Positions 1 to 8,592 of a stretch of DNA of 28,214 nucleotides are shown here, piece by piece. Source of the DNA: an uncultured bacterium (lineage in GTDB: Bacteria; Actinomycetota; Coriobacteriia; Coriobacteriales; Coriobacteriaceae); contig CAJMRZ010000002.1 of NCBI GenBank assembly GCA_905215945.1, positions 1 to 28,214 on the forward strand. Direction: 5' to 3'. A model generated the notes under the pieces. That model worked only from the letters and a program-made list of their open reading frames with translations. It ran no database searches and was not told the origin of the DNA. How positions within the stretch are numbered: the first letter of the stretch is position 1; each line of letters begins with the position of its first letter. Made by a program: the position numbers and the translations under genes.

Positions 1-2990
1 CCGCTCAGGGTAAAACCAAGAGCGGACACTTTACCGCCGACAATGAAGTCGTGGCGGCTGCGCGGTGGCTCCACGACAGCGCAAAATCAGGAAGCATCAA
101 AGCCGCTCCGCACCGCGCGCGACGCTATCTAGGGGCCGTATCGGGCGGCAGCAAACGTCAAGACATGCTCTATGTACTGCCGGCGGTCTCTGTTTCCTTC
201 CAAAAGCAGTCTGCTGACACCGTTATTACCAGCGGAAACAATACCTATCAGTTTACCGGGGCAACATTCGATATTTTTGAGAGCGCCAGCGGCGCGCGTG
301 TCGGCACCATCAAGATGGACAGCAACGGTCGAGCGCAAGCAACACTTCTGCCCGACACGGCATACTACCTAGTTGAAACGAAGGCGCCGGCCGGCTATGT
401 CCCCCGCCACGATCGTATTGCCTTTACCACGGGGAATGACGGCGGGCGGGTCGCCATTGATGAACAGCCCGGCACCATCAACCTGCGTATCGTAAAACTC
501 GATGCCGCGACGAATGCCGGCCCCCAGGTGGGATCTTCACTCGCAGGAGCAGAGTTCACGTGTGTGTCGCAATCAACCCCTGGATGGGCGCAAATTCTCA
601 CGACTGACGAAAGCGGTCGGGCTACCCTCGTCGATGTCCCCTTAGGAACCTTTACCATCTACGAATCAAAAGCCCCCGAGGGCTACCTGCCATCCAACGA
701 CAGCTGGACCTATACCGTTGGAGCCGACCAGCTCGGCGATTCAGGCGTAGTCGAGATCGAATCTCGCATTTCCGATATCCCCATTGCGTTTGACCTTGAG
801 ATTTCCAAATTCAAGGATTACGGCAATAGCGACCAATCCGGCCTGGAGCAGCCGGCGGGTGGTGTTGTCTTTGAAGTTGTCAGCAACAGCTCTCAGCAGG
901 TTGTTGGCACATTGACCACAAACATCTATGGCTTTGCCTCCACCAAAGATCAGCCCGAAGCATGGTTCGGCACAGGCAAGCGACCCGCCGGTGTCCACGG
1001 AGCCGTCCCATACGACCGTGCCGGCTACACGGTTCGCGAGGTTCCGGAAACCGTCCCCGAGGGTTTTAAACGTGCAGGGGAATGGACCGTCGGGGCCAAT
1101 CAGATTTCCAACGGCGCCGAGCTTCAATATATCGTGGACAACCACGCTCTGTCGACGCATCTCCAGATTGTAAAACGCGATGCCCAAACAGGCGCTTCTG
1201 TTCCACTAGCCGGATTCACCTTCCAACTCCTCGACAGCAATCACGAACCTGTCTCACAAACTTGCTGGTATCCAGCACATAACGTAATGGACACCTTTAC
1301 GACTGACGCGACCGGGACCGTCACACTGCCAGAATCGCTCGTGCCGGGCACCTATTATGTACGCGAAGCCTCGGCCAAAGAGCCCTATCTTGTCGGCGAA
1401 GAGATCGAGGTAAACATACCCGCCGACATGAACCTAACGCCCGTTGTAATCGCCTCGTATTATGACCACGCCGCGACCGGAAACATCAGGATCGTTAAAA
1501 CCGATGCCGTAGACGGCAGCAGCCTCGCGGGCGCCGTCTTTGAGATCCGTGCCTCGAGTGATATCGTGCGCCCCGACGGTAGCATTGCCGCGCTCGACGG
1601 TGAGACTGTCGCTGCCGTCACGACGGATGAAACTGGAGAAGCACGCGCGGACGACCTCCCGCTGGGATCTGGCACCGCACGCTACGAGGTTGTCGAGACT
1701 CAAGCGCCGGCAGGCTTCTTACTCGATCGGACATCCCATATTGTCGACCTTACTTATGCCGACCAGAAAACACCCGTTGTAGAAGCACGGCTTAACGTAT
1801 CCGACGATTACACCAAGGTTGATATCTCCAAGGTCGATGCAAGCGGTGAGCAGGAAGTGGAAGGCGCACAGCTCACCTTATATGGTCCCGATAAAACCGA
1901 AATAGACTCCTGGACCTCATCCGACAAGCCACACCGCGTCGAACATCTTGCACCCGGCACCTACTCGTTGCGCGAAATGATGTCTCCGCGGACCTATGAC
2001 CTTGCCGAGGAAATAACGTTTGAAATAAAGGATACGGGAGAAGTCCAATCCGTCGCGATGAAGGATGCGCCCATCGAGATCAAGGGACAGGTCGACAAGC
2101 GTCAGGAACTTGTCCAACCTATCGAAAAGGGCCTGTTGGCTAACGGCGATGGTAAAAACCGCGCCACGACGCAAACCAATAGTGATGGGCTTTTCTCCTA
2201 TACCATCGATGCTCGAAACGATTCCGCTACTTGGGTTGATGAGTTTACGATTACCGATGATCTTGAGTGCGCCAAAGACGGCACGGCGAGATTCATCTCA
2301 ATCGAAACCCCCGTCGCCATCGGCGACCTCAACGGTCTGTGCAACGTGTGGTATCGCACGACGCCGTTGGACTCGACAGACGTCGATGAACCGGCGAACG
2401 CGACACTTGACGATGGACACGAAAATCCTTGGCTTGAGTCCGACGAAGTAAAAGAGAGCCTTGGTGAGGACTGTCGCCTCGTCGATTACGACGGCTGGCG
2501 CCTCTGGAAGGCGGATGTCTCGACCACGGAATCCACCACACTCGAGGCGGAAGAGCTCGACCTTACACCCAATACCGTCGTAACGGGCATTCGAATTGAA
2601 TACGGTGCGGTAGCCGCCGACTTTACGACTCGAAGCGATGCGGATTCTTGGACCCGCGATGATCTCAAAGATGAGCACGACGACCTTGACGATGCCAAAG
2701 CAATCCTTGGCACAGACGCTCGGGGCGCAATCGTGCACATGCAGGCGACGTCGGCTTATACGCCCCAAACCGCACTCACCAACAGCGCACGCGTCGATCT
2801 TTGCCGCAACGGTGGCGGCGATAAACTTGAGTCACATGACGAGGACCGTGTCATTCAACGCTGTACCCTACCGCAGGACCTACCGGCAACAGGATCAGTT
2901 CCCATCGCCGCTTGCATCACCGCGCTCCTGACCTCGGGTGCCGCAGCCCTATGGTTCGCTCGCCTTAGGTCGACCCCAAAGAAGCGCTAG
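1..2990 (+). CDS. CnaB/SpaA-repeat surface protein with LPXTG sortase anchor (5' end outside window)
   Basis: Cell-wall-anchored adhesin or pilin-like protein. The reading frame is open from base 3 with no stop, so the true start is probably upstream; the GTG at 51 is internal and has no ribosome site. At least six CnaB (SpaA-type) beta-sandwich repeats are visible. Each starts with a strand such as LRIVKLDA, LQIVKRDA or IRIVKTDA, which carries the isopeptide Lys, and ends with an E-box such as LVETKAPAGY, IYESKAPEGY or VVETQAPAGF. A last, different domain (SDGLFSYTIDARNDS region) resembles DUF11-like stalk domains. The C-terminus is a textbook sorting signal: LPATG, a hydrophobic stretch, then RLRSTPKKR. 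In this family Lys-Asn/Asp isopeptide bonds stiffen the stalk; the ligand is unknown. It faces the next minus-strand genes and shares their terminator. No sortase gene is in the window. Confidence 0.9.
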   Translation, partial: AQGKTKSGHFTADNEVVAAARWLHDSAKSGSIKAAPHRARRYLGAVSGGSKRQDMLYVLPAVSVSFQKQSADTVITSGNNTYQFTGATFDIFESASGARVGTIKMDSNGRAQATLLPDTAYYLVETKAPAGYVPRHDRIAFTTGNDGGRVAIDEQPGTINLRIVKLDAATNAGPQVGSSLAGAEFTCVSQSTPGWAQILTTDESGRATLVDVPLGTFTIYESKAPEGYLPSNDSWTYTVGADQLGDSGVVEIESRISDIPIAFDLEISKFKDYGNSDQSGLEQPAGGVVFEVVSNSSQQVVGTLTTNIYGFASTKDQPEAWFGTGKRPAGVHGAVPYDRAGYTVREVPETVPEGFKRAGEWTVGANQISNGAELQYIVDNHALSTHLQIVKRDAQTGASVPLAGFTFQLLDSNHEPVSQTCWYPAHNVMDTFTTDATGTVTLPESLVPGTYYVREASAKEPYLVGEEIEVNIPADMNLTPVVIASYYDHAATGNIRIVKTDAVDGSSLAGAVFEIRASSDIVRPDGSIAALDGETVAAVTTDETGEARADDLPLGSGTARYEVVETQAPAGFLLDRTSHIVDLTYADQKTPVVEARLNVSDDYTKVDISKVDASGEQEVEGAQLTLYGPDKTEIDSWTSSDKPHRVEHLAPGTYSLREMMSPRTYDLAEEITFEIKDTGEVQSVAMKDAPIEIKGQVDKRQELVQPIEKGLLANGDGKNRATTQTNSDGLFSYTIDARNDSATWVDEFTITDDLECAKDGTARFISIETPVAIGDLNGLCNVWYRTTPLDSTDVDEPANATLDDGHENPWLESDEVKESLGEDCRLVDYDGWRLWKADVSTTESTTLEAEELDLTPNTVVTGIRIEYGAVAADFTTRSDADSWTRDDLKDEHDDLDDAKAILGTDARGAIVHMQATSAYTPQTALTNSARVDLCRNGGGDKLESHDEDRVIQRCTLPQDLPATGSVPIAACITALLTSGAAALWFARLRSTPKKR
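2880..2894 (+). other. LPATG sortase recognition motif
   Basis: The codons encode LPATG near the C-terminus of the surface protein. A hydrophobic segment and a positively charged tail follow directly, the order needed for class A-type sortase anchoring to peptidoglycan. Confidence 0.9.
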
Positions 2991-2999
2991 CGCGATGAA

Positions 3000-3035
3000 A
3001 AAGCGGGGGAGCCAGTCCCCTGGCTCGCCCGCTTT
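3000..3035. terminator. Bidirectional intrinsic terminator between convergent genes
   Basis: A 15-bp stem with one mismatch (left arm 3000-3014, right arm 3021-3035) and a 6-base loop. On the minus strand it is followed by five T; on the plus strand the T tract is short. It starts 10 bases after the surface-protein stop and lies 22 bases past the stop of the small minus-strand membrane protein, so it can serve both. Confidence 0.8.
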
Positions 3036-3056
3036 CAATCATTTAAATCGCCGCAT

Positions 3057-3275
3057 CTACTCTGCAGACGAAGATCCACCATCAACGATTGCCTGCTCGG
3101 ACTCAGGAATCCCATCGGCACCCGTACTCTGTTCTTGCTCCACCTCTTCGCTGATTGCGGAGGCGGGGGTCGAGCCCTTTGCACCCACGATGTAGGCAGC
3201 CCCAAATCCTAACGCAATGGCAATCAAGGTCAAAATCACGTAGACAGGCCAATGGCGCTTAATATACGAAAACAC
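3057..3275 (-). CDS. Small single-pass membrane protein, unknown function
   Basis: Encodes 72 residues. After a short basic start (MFSYIKRHWP) there is one clear membrane span, about residues 11-31 (VYVILTLIAIALGFGAAYIVG), followed by an acidic Ser/Glu-rich tail of about 40 residues with no recognisable domain. The start is GTG at 3275, supported by AAGGAG five bases upstream. It lies 21 bases behind the M28-like gene on the same strand, so the two probably share a transcript and perhaps a membrane site. I do not recognise a family. The tail composition resembles the acidic linker of its upstream neighbour. Confidence 0.7.
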   Translation of the reverse strand: MFSYIKRHWPVYVILTLIAIALGFGAAYIVGAKGSTPASAISEEVEQEQSTGADGIPESEQAIVDGGSSSAE

Positions 3276-3296
3276 GTTGACTCCTTAGAGCTCCGT

Positions 3297-6200
3297 CTAC
3301 GAACGGCGGATAACCTCGGTCACGACCTCGGATACCGTGGCAATGTTCGTCGGGTTGACATTGTGGGGCAGGTCGTCCTCGGTACGAGCGCAAGCCAGAC
3401 GCGTGCCGTCCACGCCGGCGATGGTGAGGGCTCGGCGGCTCGCCTCGAGCGCGGCATAGGCATCGGTCTTGGCATAGGGCATCTCGAGCGCGCCACAATC
3501 GACATGGAACGACTTGCACACCTTGCTGACCAGGTTCATGATGCGGCGATCGCCCTTGAGCAGTTGTTGTTCGCCCTCGACCGTCACCACCGAAAGCCTA
3601 CCGGCGCCGACGGATTCAAGATTGATGAAGAATACGCCGCGGAGCTTATCGCGATGCGAAGCCAAGAAGGCCTTCATGCCGGCGCCATCACAATCCGAGG
3701 CGCCCGTTGCCACAAACCAGATATCGTGACCGAGCAGCTCATCATCGCCCATAGAGGCGACAGCCGAGAGCATATCTTCGGAAGAAGCGCCATCGGAAGA
3801 CGTAGCGCCGCCCTTCCAGCCATCGTTATCGTCCTCGAAGTTATCCCACGAACCGATACCGCGACCGGACTTCTTGGCATCGTAATCGTCTTCGACGCCC
3901 AGCCAATCACTCATGCTGTCCTGCTCGTTTTTCCTTTTACGACCGAACAGGCCACCCAGGCCGCGTTTGCGAGACTTGGGTGCCGCCGGGGCGGGAGCCG
4001 AAATGGTCTCGATCGGCTGCGCGCCCGACGCAACGGGCATAGAAGGCGCAACGGGTGCCGATGTGGGTTCGGGACCCTGGGCAGTAGCAAAGGGGTCGTT
4101 GACCTGGGCAGAGGGATCGGGAAGGTCGAACAGCGACGTGCGAGACGCAAAGTTTGCCTGCTTCATAGACGGCAGCGACGGATCGGGGACCGAAGCCAGC
4201 GGAGACGAGGAAGGTGCAGGCGACGGTGCCGACGCCGGATCGGGAACATTCATCTGCGGACGCGGCGATGCCTGGGAGGAAATCTGGGCCATAAGGGAAT
4301 CGACCGTTTCGTCCTGGGTGGGAGCGACATTGGCAACCGTGGCACCGGAACCACTCGGGGTCGGCATGGTGAAAATCTGCGTGGAGTAAGGCCTCGACTC
4401 ATCCGTCTCGGGAGTCTCGGAAACCGCAGGCACTTCCTCCTGCTCGACCTCGGTCGAATCACCTTGATCGGCTGCCGCGTATTGCTCTTCGTCAGAGTTG
4501 GCCTCGACGGACTCGTCCTCGGCGGCATCTTGGATTTCGGCAGCATCAATGGGCTCGTCATCGTCTGCCGCGTCGCCCTGCTCATCGGAAACAGGAAGGG
4601 GCTCGGCAATTGCGGTGCCTTGCTTTTCAAACGTTATCGTGGAATCGAACTGCGCGGCATCAAACGACATGGTGCTATCGACGTGCTGCTGAGCCTCGAA
4701 AGACGTTGTTGCCTCAACAACATCCGCTGACGTCGGTTGCTGGGACTCAAAGGACGTCGTAGCTTCGGCAGCGTCGACGGGCCCGGACTGCATAGCCTCG
4801 TTCTGCTCGAACTCTTGCGCCGCGCGCTCACGTGCCGCCTCGGCTGCCTGCTGCTGAGCGATAGCCTCCTGCTCGGCAGCCTCGCGTGCGGCAGCGCGCT
4901 TCTCCTCGAAATCGTCGACAAATTTCCTGCCCTTTGCAAGCGCACCCTTAAAGAAGCTGGAAGCGCTGGCGCCAATCGAAGAGAACGCGGATGCAATATC
5001 GGCATGGGGCGTTGCCGCGGGAATCTCGGCCGAGAAATCAGTATCGCTCTCGTAAGACACGCGCCCCGGCTGTTCAACGTAATCGTCGTCAGACTCGTCC
5101 GCAACGTCTTGCGCCGGCGCGGCGGGAGCCAAAATGTCCAGTCCTGCCGCGGGATCGATCGCAGACACCGCCTCGGGCTCGGCAACGGTAACCGCGGCAG
5201 ACTCATCATCCGCAGTGACAACGGGCGCAGGCTCGGGCTCAAACGTCGGCTCCTCGCCCTCCTCGTAATCGAGCGTGCAGGACTCGGGAAGCATTCCGAG
5301 CGCACGGATGGCATCCGAACCAAAGCGGATGTTGCCGGCGGCGTTGCGATAGAGCTTGGGCTCGGGCTCGGCCGCGGCAGGCTCCTCCGCCGGCTCAGCA
5401 GCGGGAACCTCGTCATTGAACTCTTCGGCCTGGACAGCCTGATTCTGATCCTCGGGCACGATGGCGCCAATCAGCGTCTCGTCGGCAGACGCACCCTCAA
5501 AGCCCTCGATCTGCTCGTCAAAAGCCTCGCCCTGTTCGGGCTCGGTTTGAGCGTCGGGAGCAATCGGCTGACCGAACTCGTCCTCGGCGTAGGTAGGCTC
5601 TTCGTACTCGATGGTGTTGCCGTAGTCGTTTTGCTGCTGGGCCGCGGCATACTCCGCCGCCGCGCGCGCCATTTCCTCGGCACGACGTTTCTGCTCCCCA
5701 AAATAGGTATCGAACGGAACATCGTCGGGAAACTCGTTCTCGCCCTGGAAGGGAGCAACGTTGTCCATAACGCCGAGCATAGCGGCGACAGAAGACTTGT
5801 TGCACACCGCGCCGGACGTATAGGGAAGAATGTGGCGGTTAGAGATGATGTTTGCCGCGTTGGCAAGTGCAACGAGGGAAGCGAGGATCGCGACAATCCA
5901 CAGCAGAACCTTGAGCGCGCCGGGGAGCGGCAGGATACGCAGGATGGCAACGGCAGCAGGGGCAACCGTGGCAACGGGCAACAGCTTGGCGATGAGCGCA
6001 CGATACGAAGCATAGGGCTCGCGGGCGAGCAGCTCAGCACGGGGAGAGTCGTAGTGTGCGACAACGACCACCGGGCGGTTGCGCGGAGACGCGAGCGGGC
6101 CCGAGGCCTTGTGGTAGGCGATGACATTTTGGCTCACGCCCGTCTTGCCCAGGCGCGAAACCACGGGGTGGCCCGTGCGCTCGAGCACGTAAAGAACGGC

Positions 6201-6467
6201 GCCGACGATTGCCAGCAAGGTGCCGACCAAGCCGATACCGCCGCCGATGCCCATCAGCAGGGCGCCGGCAAACGCAAGAATACCGGTAACGGCAAATGCC
6301 AACCTACTGGGCGCCGGGGCATTGAACTCCTGAACCTCGGGATCAAAGCCGTGGTTGCGGAAGATCTGAGCGATATCCTCGGCAGCCAAGCGCTCTTCTT
6401 CGCTGCATGCCGGCGTAATGCCGGTGTTCTGCAGCAGGTGGTTAATATAGTTCTGGGTGTTCGCCAT
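3297..6467 (-). CDS. M28-peptidase-like membrane protein, degenerate active site, large low-complexity insertion
   Basis: Encodes 1056 residues. The start ATG at 6467 has GGAG five bases upstream; an in-frame extension to 6617 lacks one. Residues 21-50 resemble the N-terminus of M28 aminopeptidases. Two pairs of membrane spans lie at about 55-95 and 160-208. The fold signals are VVVVAHYDSP (138-140 HYD, first zinc-ligand motif), CNKSSVAAMLGVMD (222-235), and near the C-terminus WFVATGASDCDGAGMKAFL, FFINLESVG, KTDAYAALEAS and ARTEDDLPHNVNP. Compared with active M28 enzymes, the DNxSGVA Asp reads Cys/Asn, the GAEE pair reads GASD, and the His of the HTxxD motif reads Arg. The two halves are separated by about 680 acidic, Ala/Gln/Pro-rich residues (about 236-905). 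Even-numbered spans suggest both halves lie in the cytoplasm. It is probably not a working peptidase and may be a scaffold; function unknown. Confidence 0.75.
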   Translation of the reverse strand: MANTQNYINHLLQNTGITPACSEEERLAAEDIAQIFRNHGFDPEVQEFNAPAPSRLAFAVTGILAFAGALLMGIGGGIGLVGTLLAIVGAVLYVLERTGHPVVSRLGKTGVSQNVIAYHKASGPLASPRNRPVVVVAHYDSPRAELLAREPYASYRALIAKLLPVATVAPAAVAILRILPLPGALKVLLWIVAILASLVALANAANIISNRHILPYTSGAVCNKSSVAAMLGVMDNVAPFQGENEFPDDVPFDTYFGEQKRRAEEMARAAAEYAAAQQQNDYGNTIEYEEPTYAEDEFGQPIAPDAQTEPEQGEAFDEQIEGFEGASADETLIGAIVPEDQNQAVQAEEFNDEVPAAEPAEEPAAAEPEPKLYRNAAGNIRFGSDAIRALGMLPESCTLDYEEGEEPTFEPEPAPVVTADDESAAVTVAEPEAVSAIDPAAGLDILAPAAPAQDVADESDDDYVEQPGRVSYESDTDFSAEIPAATPHADIASAFSSIGASASSFFKGALAKGRKFVDDFEEKRAAAREAAEQEAIAQQQAAEAARERAAQEFEQNEAMQSGPVDAAEATTSFESQQPTSADVVEATTSFEAQQHVDSTMSFDAAQFDSTITFEKQGTAIAEPLPVSDEQGDAADDDEPIDAAEIQDAAEDESVEANSDEEQYAAADQGDSTEVEQEEVPAVSETPETDESRPYSTQIFTMPTPSGSGATVANVAPTQDETVDSLMAQISSQASPRPQMNVPDPASAPSPAPSSSPLASVPDPSLPSMKQANFASRTSLFDLPDPSAQVNDPFATAQGPEPTSAPVAPSMPVASGAQPIETISAPAPAAPKSRKRGLGGLFGRKRKNEQDSMSDWLGVEDDYDAKKSGRGIGSWDNFEDDNDGWKGGATSSDGASSEDMLSAVASMGDDELLGHDIWFVATGASDCDGAGMKAFLASHRDKLRGVFFINLESVGAGRLSVVTVEGEQQLLKGDRRIMNLVSKVCKSFHVDCGALEMPYAKTDAYAALEASRRALTIAGVDGTRLACARTEDDLPHNVNPTNIATVSEVVTEVIRRS
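4617..4766 (-). repeat. Degenerate ~10-residue repeats inside the M28-like linker
   Basis: Four imperfect copies in the protein: EATTSFESQQ, EATTSFEAQQ, DSTMSFDAAQ and DSTITFEKQG, about residues 568-617. The shared pattern is acidic residue, Ala/Ser, Thr, variable, Ser/Thr, Phe, acidic, variable, Gln. They lie just after a predicted Ala/Glu/Arg-rich coiled coil (about 517-555). Confidence 0.6.
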
Positions 6468-6665
6468 GTGCGCTCCACATCCATAATCCGACAAATAGGC
6501 CCAATGCATGCACATTAGAACCGTATATAGTCGAAAGTATACCCCGAGCGAGCGCAAACGACCGAATTCGGGCCATCTTAACGCCCCGAGCGGACAAGGA
6601 TATAGCCTAATCTCCATATCGGACTAAAATCATGGCAGCAAACTACCTTCTTATGCGAGGACTCT

Positions 6666-7688
6666 ATGACGGCAAGCGACGCGACCGCGACAATTAAAAA
6701 GGGAAGTTCGGAGCCCAGTTTCGATAAAACGGCTCAGCGCATCCTCAACCTTTTCTTTGTGCTCAACAGCTCCCCCGAACCGCTGACGACCGAGCAGATT
6801 GTCTTGGATTCTGACCTGGGATATGGCTCGGGCAACATCGACTCGGATAAGCGCAAGTTTCGGCGCGATCGTGACAAACTGCTCGAGCGTGGCATCTTAA
6901 TCAAGGAGGTTCGCCCCGCCGGTGCGCAGGAGACCGAGGAAAGCTCGTGGACAATCGACCGCGAGCACACGTTTGCTGCAGGCGGCCTCATCACCGCAGA
7001 CGACGCCGACATCCTACTCAACGCCATCGACCAGACGCTAGCGGCCGGCTCTTCCACCTTTGCCGCGCCGCTTGCCGATATTCGCTCCAAGATTGCCTAT
7101 CTCACCGGTAGGACGACGGTGGACGAAGCACCAATCCGCCGCTCTCCCACCGTCGATGCGGTATGGAGCGCCTTTGCCGAGCGATGCGCGCTGCGATTTT
7201 TATATCAGAACGGACGCGGCGAGCAGAAAGAACGTACCGTCTGTGTCTACGGCATGTTCGAACGCGAGGGCGTGGCGTACTTCTGCGGCCTCGACAATGT
7301 CACCGACGACATCAGGACATTCCGCTGCGACCGTATCGTTCGCGCTTGGCGTCCTTCGAAGGCCTACGCCGTCCCTGCGGACTTCAATCTCAACGACTAT
7401 CTGTTCTTTGAATTCGATTTCGCCGACCGACCGCCCGTTGCAGCCACGTTCTCGTTCGCCCCTCAGACGCAGATCGATATGATCAACGGCCTCACGCGCG
7501 GGCGAGGTGAGCTCGCACACACCGATGCGGGATGGATCTGGACCGTTGACGTGCGCGACCTTGAAGCCGCCGCCTCATTTTGCATGGCCCACGCCATGGA
7601 CGGCATGAGGCCCATGGCCCCCAAATCGCTCAAGCAGGCGTGGAACCACCTCATTGAAAGGACGGTGCACGAGCATGCCCGTGCGTAA
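6666..7688 (+). CDS. WYL-domain transcriptional regulator, PafB-like
   Basis: Encodes 340 residues. An N-terminal winged-helix region (about 20-80, LTTEQIVLDSDLGY then KFRRDRDKLLERGILI) matches the PafB style of helix-turn-helix, and the middle holds a WYL domain (about 165-235, with YFCGLDNVTDDIRTFRCDRI). WYL domains bind nucleic acid or small ligands; PafB/PafC in other actinobacteria form a dimer that activates DNA-damage genes. The ATG at 6666 follows GAGGA at short spacing. The next gene starts inside its 3' end and is also a WYL protein, so the pair probably acts as a heterodimer. No proteasome gene is visible, so the Paf name is by resemblance only. Confidence 0.85.
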   Translation: MTASDATATIKKGSSEPSFDKTAQRILNLFFVLNSSPEPLTTEQIVLDSDLGYGSGNIDSDKRKFRRDRDKLLERGILIKEVRPAGAQETEESSWTIDREHTFAAGGLITADDADILLNAIDQTLAAGSSTFAAPLADIRSKIAYLTGRTTVDEAPIRRSPTVDAVWSAFAERCALRFLYQNGRGEQKERTVCVYGMFEREGVAYFCGLDNVTDDIRTFRCDRIVRAWRPSKAYAVPADFNLNDYLFFEFDFADRPPVAATFSFAPQTQIDMINGLTRGRGELAHTDAGWIWTVDVRDLEAAASFCMAHAMDGMRPMAPKSLKQAWNHLIERTVHEHARA

Positions 7689-8592
7689 ACTCACCAGCGA
7701 GCAGAGACTCTCGCGCGCCATCGACATCATGGAGGCCCTCTACGCCGCCGGCGAGAGCGGCATGACACGAACCGAAATTTGCGGCCGCTTTGACATCACG
7801 GGAGTATCGCTCGACGAGATTCTCGAGATCGTCTCGACGCTCGCGGACCGAGAATCGGGCGCGCGCATCATCTGCGAATGCCGCGGCGAGCGCGTGGCCC
7901 TCACTGGTGACGCCGGGCGCGCGCTACCGTTGCGCCTGAGTGCCGCCGAGGGCGCCGTGCTCAACCATGAACTTGAATCGTTGGGGATCGAGCCCCAGGC
8001 GGCGGCTCGGATTCGACATGCTCTTCTACCCGAAGAGCTCGGCTATAACCAGCGCGTCTTTGACACCGTCAACCACGGGTCACACTGGCAGCAGCTGAGC
8101 TGCGCCATTCAGGACGGCGTTCGTTGCCGCATCTCGTATCGCTCGATGGACGATGCACGGCCACGCGAGCGTCTAGTCGACCCCTTGCGTATTACGGCAA
8201 ACGGCGACCAAACATACCTGATTGCCTGGGACATCGCGGTCGATGAGCAGCGCACCTATCGCATGGATAAAATCGAGGGACTCGCCTTGACGGAAGACTC
8301 CGTCGTGCCTCACGCGCCGGACGTTGCATCCCTCCACGATTCCCTTGCCCGGACGCAGCGTAGCGCAAAGATCTTGATGCCATTCGATATGGCGGAGCAT
8401 CTGGACTGGGCCGGCATCACCCTAATCGAACGCAGCGGGGCGGACATGGCAACGGTAACCGTGCATTACGGCTCCGAGCGTTGGCTACTGAGCCAGATAA
8501 TCGCAGCGGGCGGAGCCATCCGCATCTTGGATGACCCCGCCCTGTCAAAGCGTCTGTGCGATATGGCAAAAACCCTCGTCTGTCCGCTTTAG
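7675..8592 (+). CDS. WYL-domain transcriptional regulator, PafC-like
   Basis: Encodes 305 residues from ATG 7675; a TTG at 7654 would add seven residues but the ATG start (MPVRKLTSEQRLSRAIDIMEAL) fits the family better. The N-terminal helix-turn-helix (about 10-60, MTRTEICGRFDITGVSLDEILEIVSTL) is followed by a WYL domain (about 140-205) with ISYRSMDDARPRERLVDP, YLIAWD and RTYRMDKI, and a C-terminal extension. It overlaps the upstream WYL gene by 14 bases, implying translational coupling. Its TAG stop overlaps the TAA stop of the facing helicase gene by 3 bases within a 4-base overlap, with no terminator between them. Confidence 0.85.
   Translation: MPVRKLTSEQRLSRAIDIMEALYAAGESGMTRTEICGRFDITGVSLDEILEIVSTLADRESGARIICECRGERVALTGDAGRALPLRLSAAEGAVLNHELESLGIEPQAAARIRHALLPEELGYNQRVFDTVNHGSHWQQLSCAIQDGVRCRISYRSMDDARPRERLVDPLRITANGDQTYLIAWDIAVDEQRTYRMDKIEGLALTEDSVVPHAPDVASLHDSLARTQRSAKILMPFDMAEHLDWAGITLIERSGADMATVTVHYGSERWLLSQIIAAGGAIRILDDPALSKRLCDMAKTLVCPL

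Noticed and set aside
3252..6518. Long plus-strand open frames (492 and 593 codons) opposite the M28-like gene
   Set aside because: They are antisense shadows of a high-GC gene with low-complexity composition. They have no domain and no ribosome site, and the minus strand shows M28 motifs.
6468..6617. In-frame 50-residue N-terminal extension of the M28-like protein
   Set aside because: No ribosome site and unlike the family start; ATG 6467 has GGAG at good spacing. The region more likely holds the divergent promoters.
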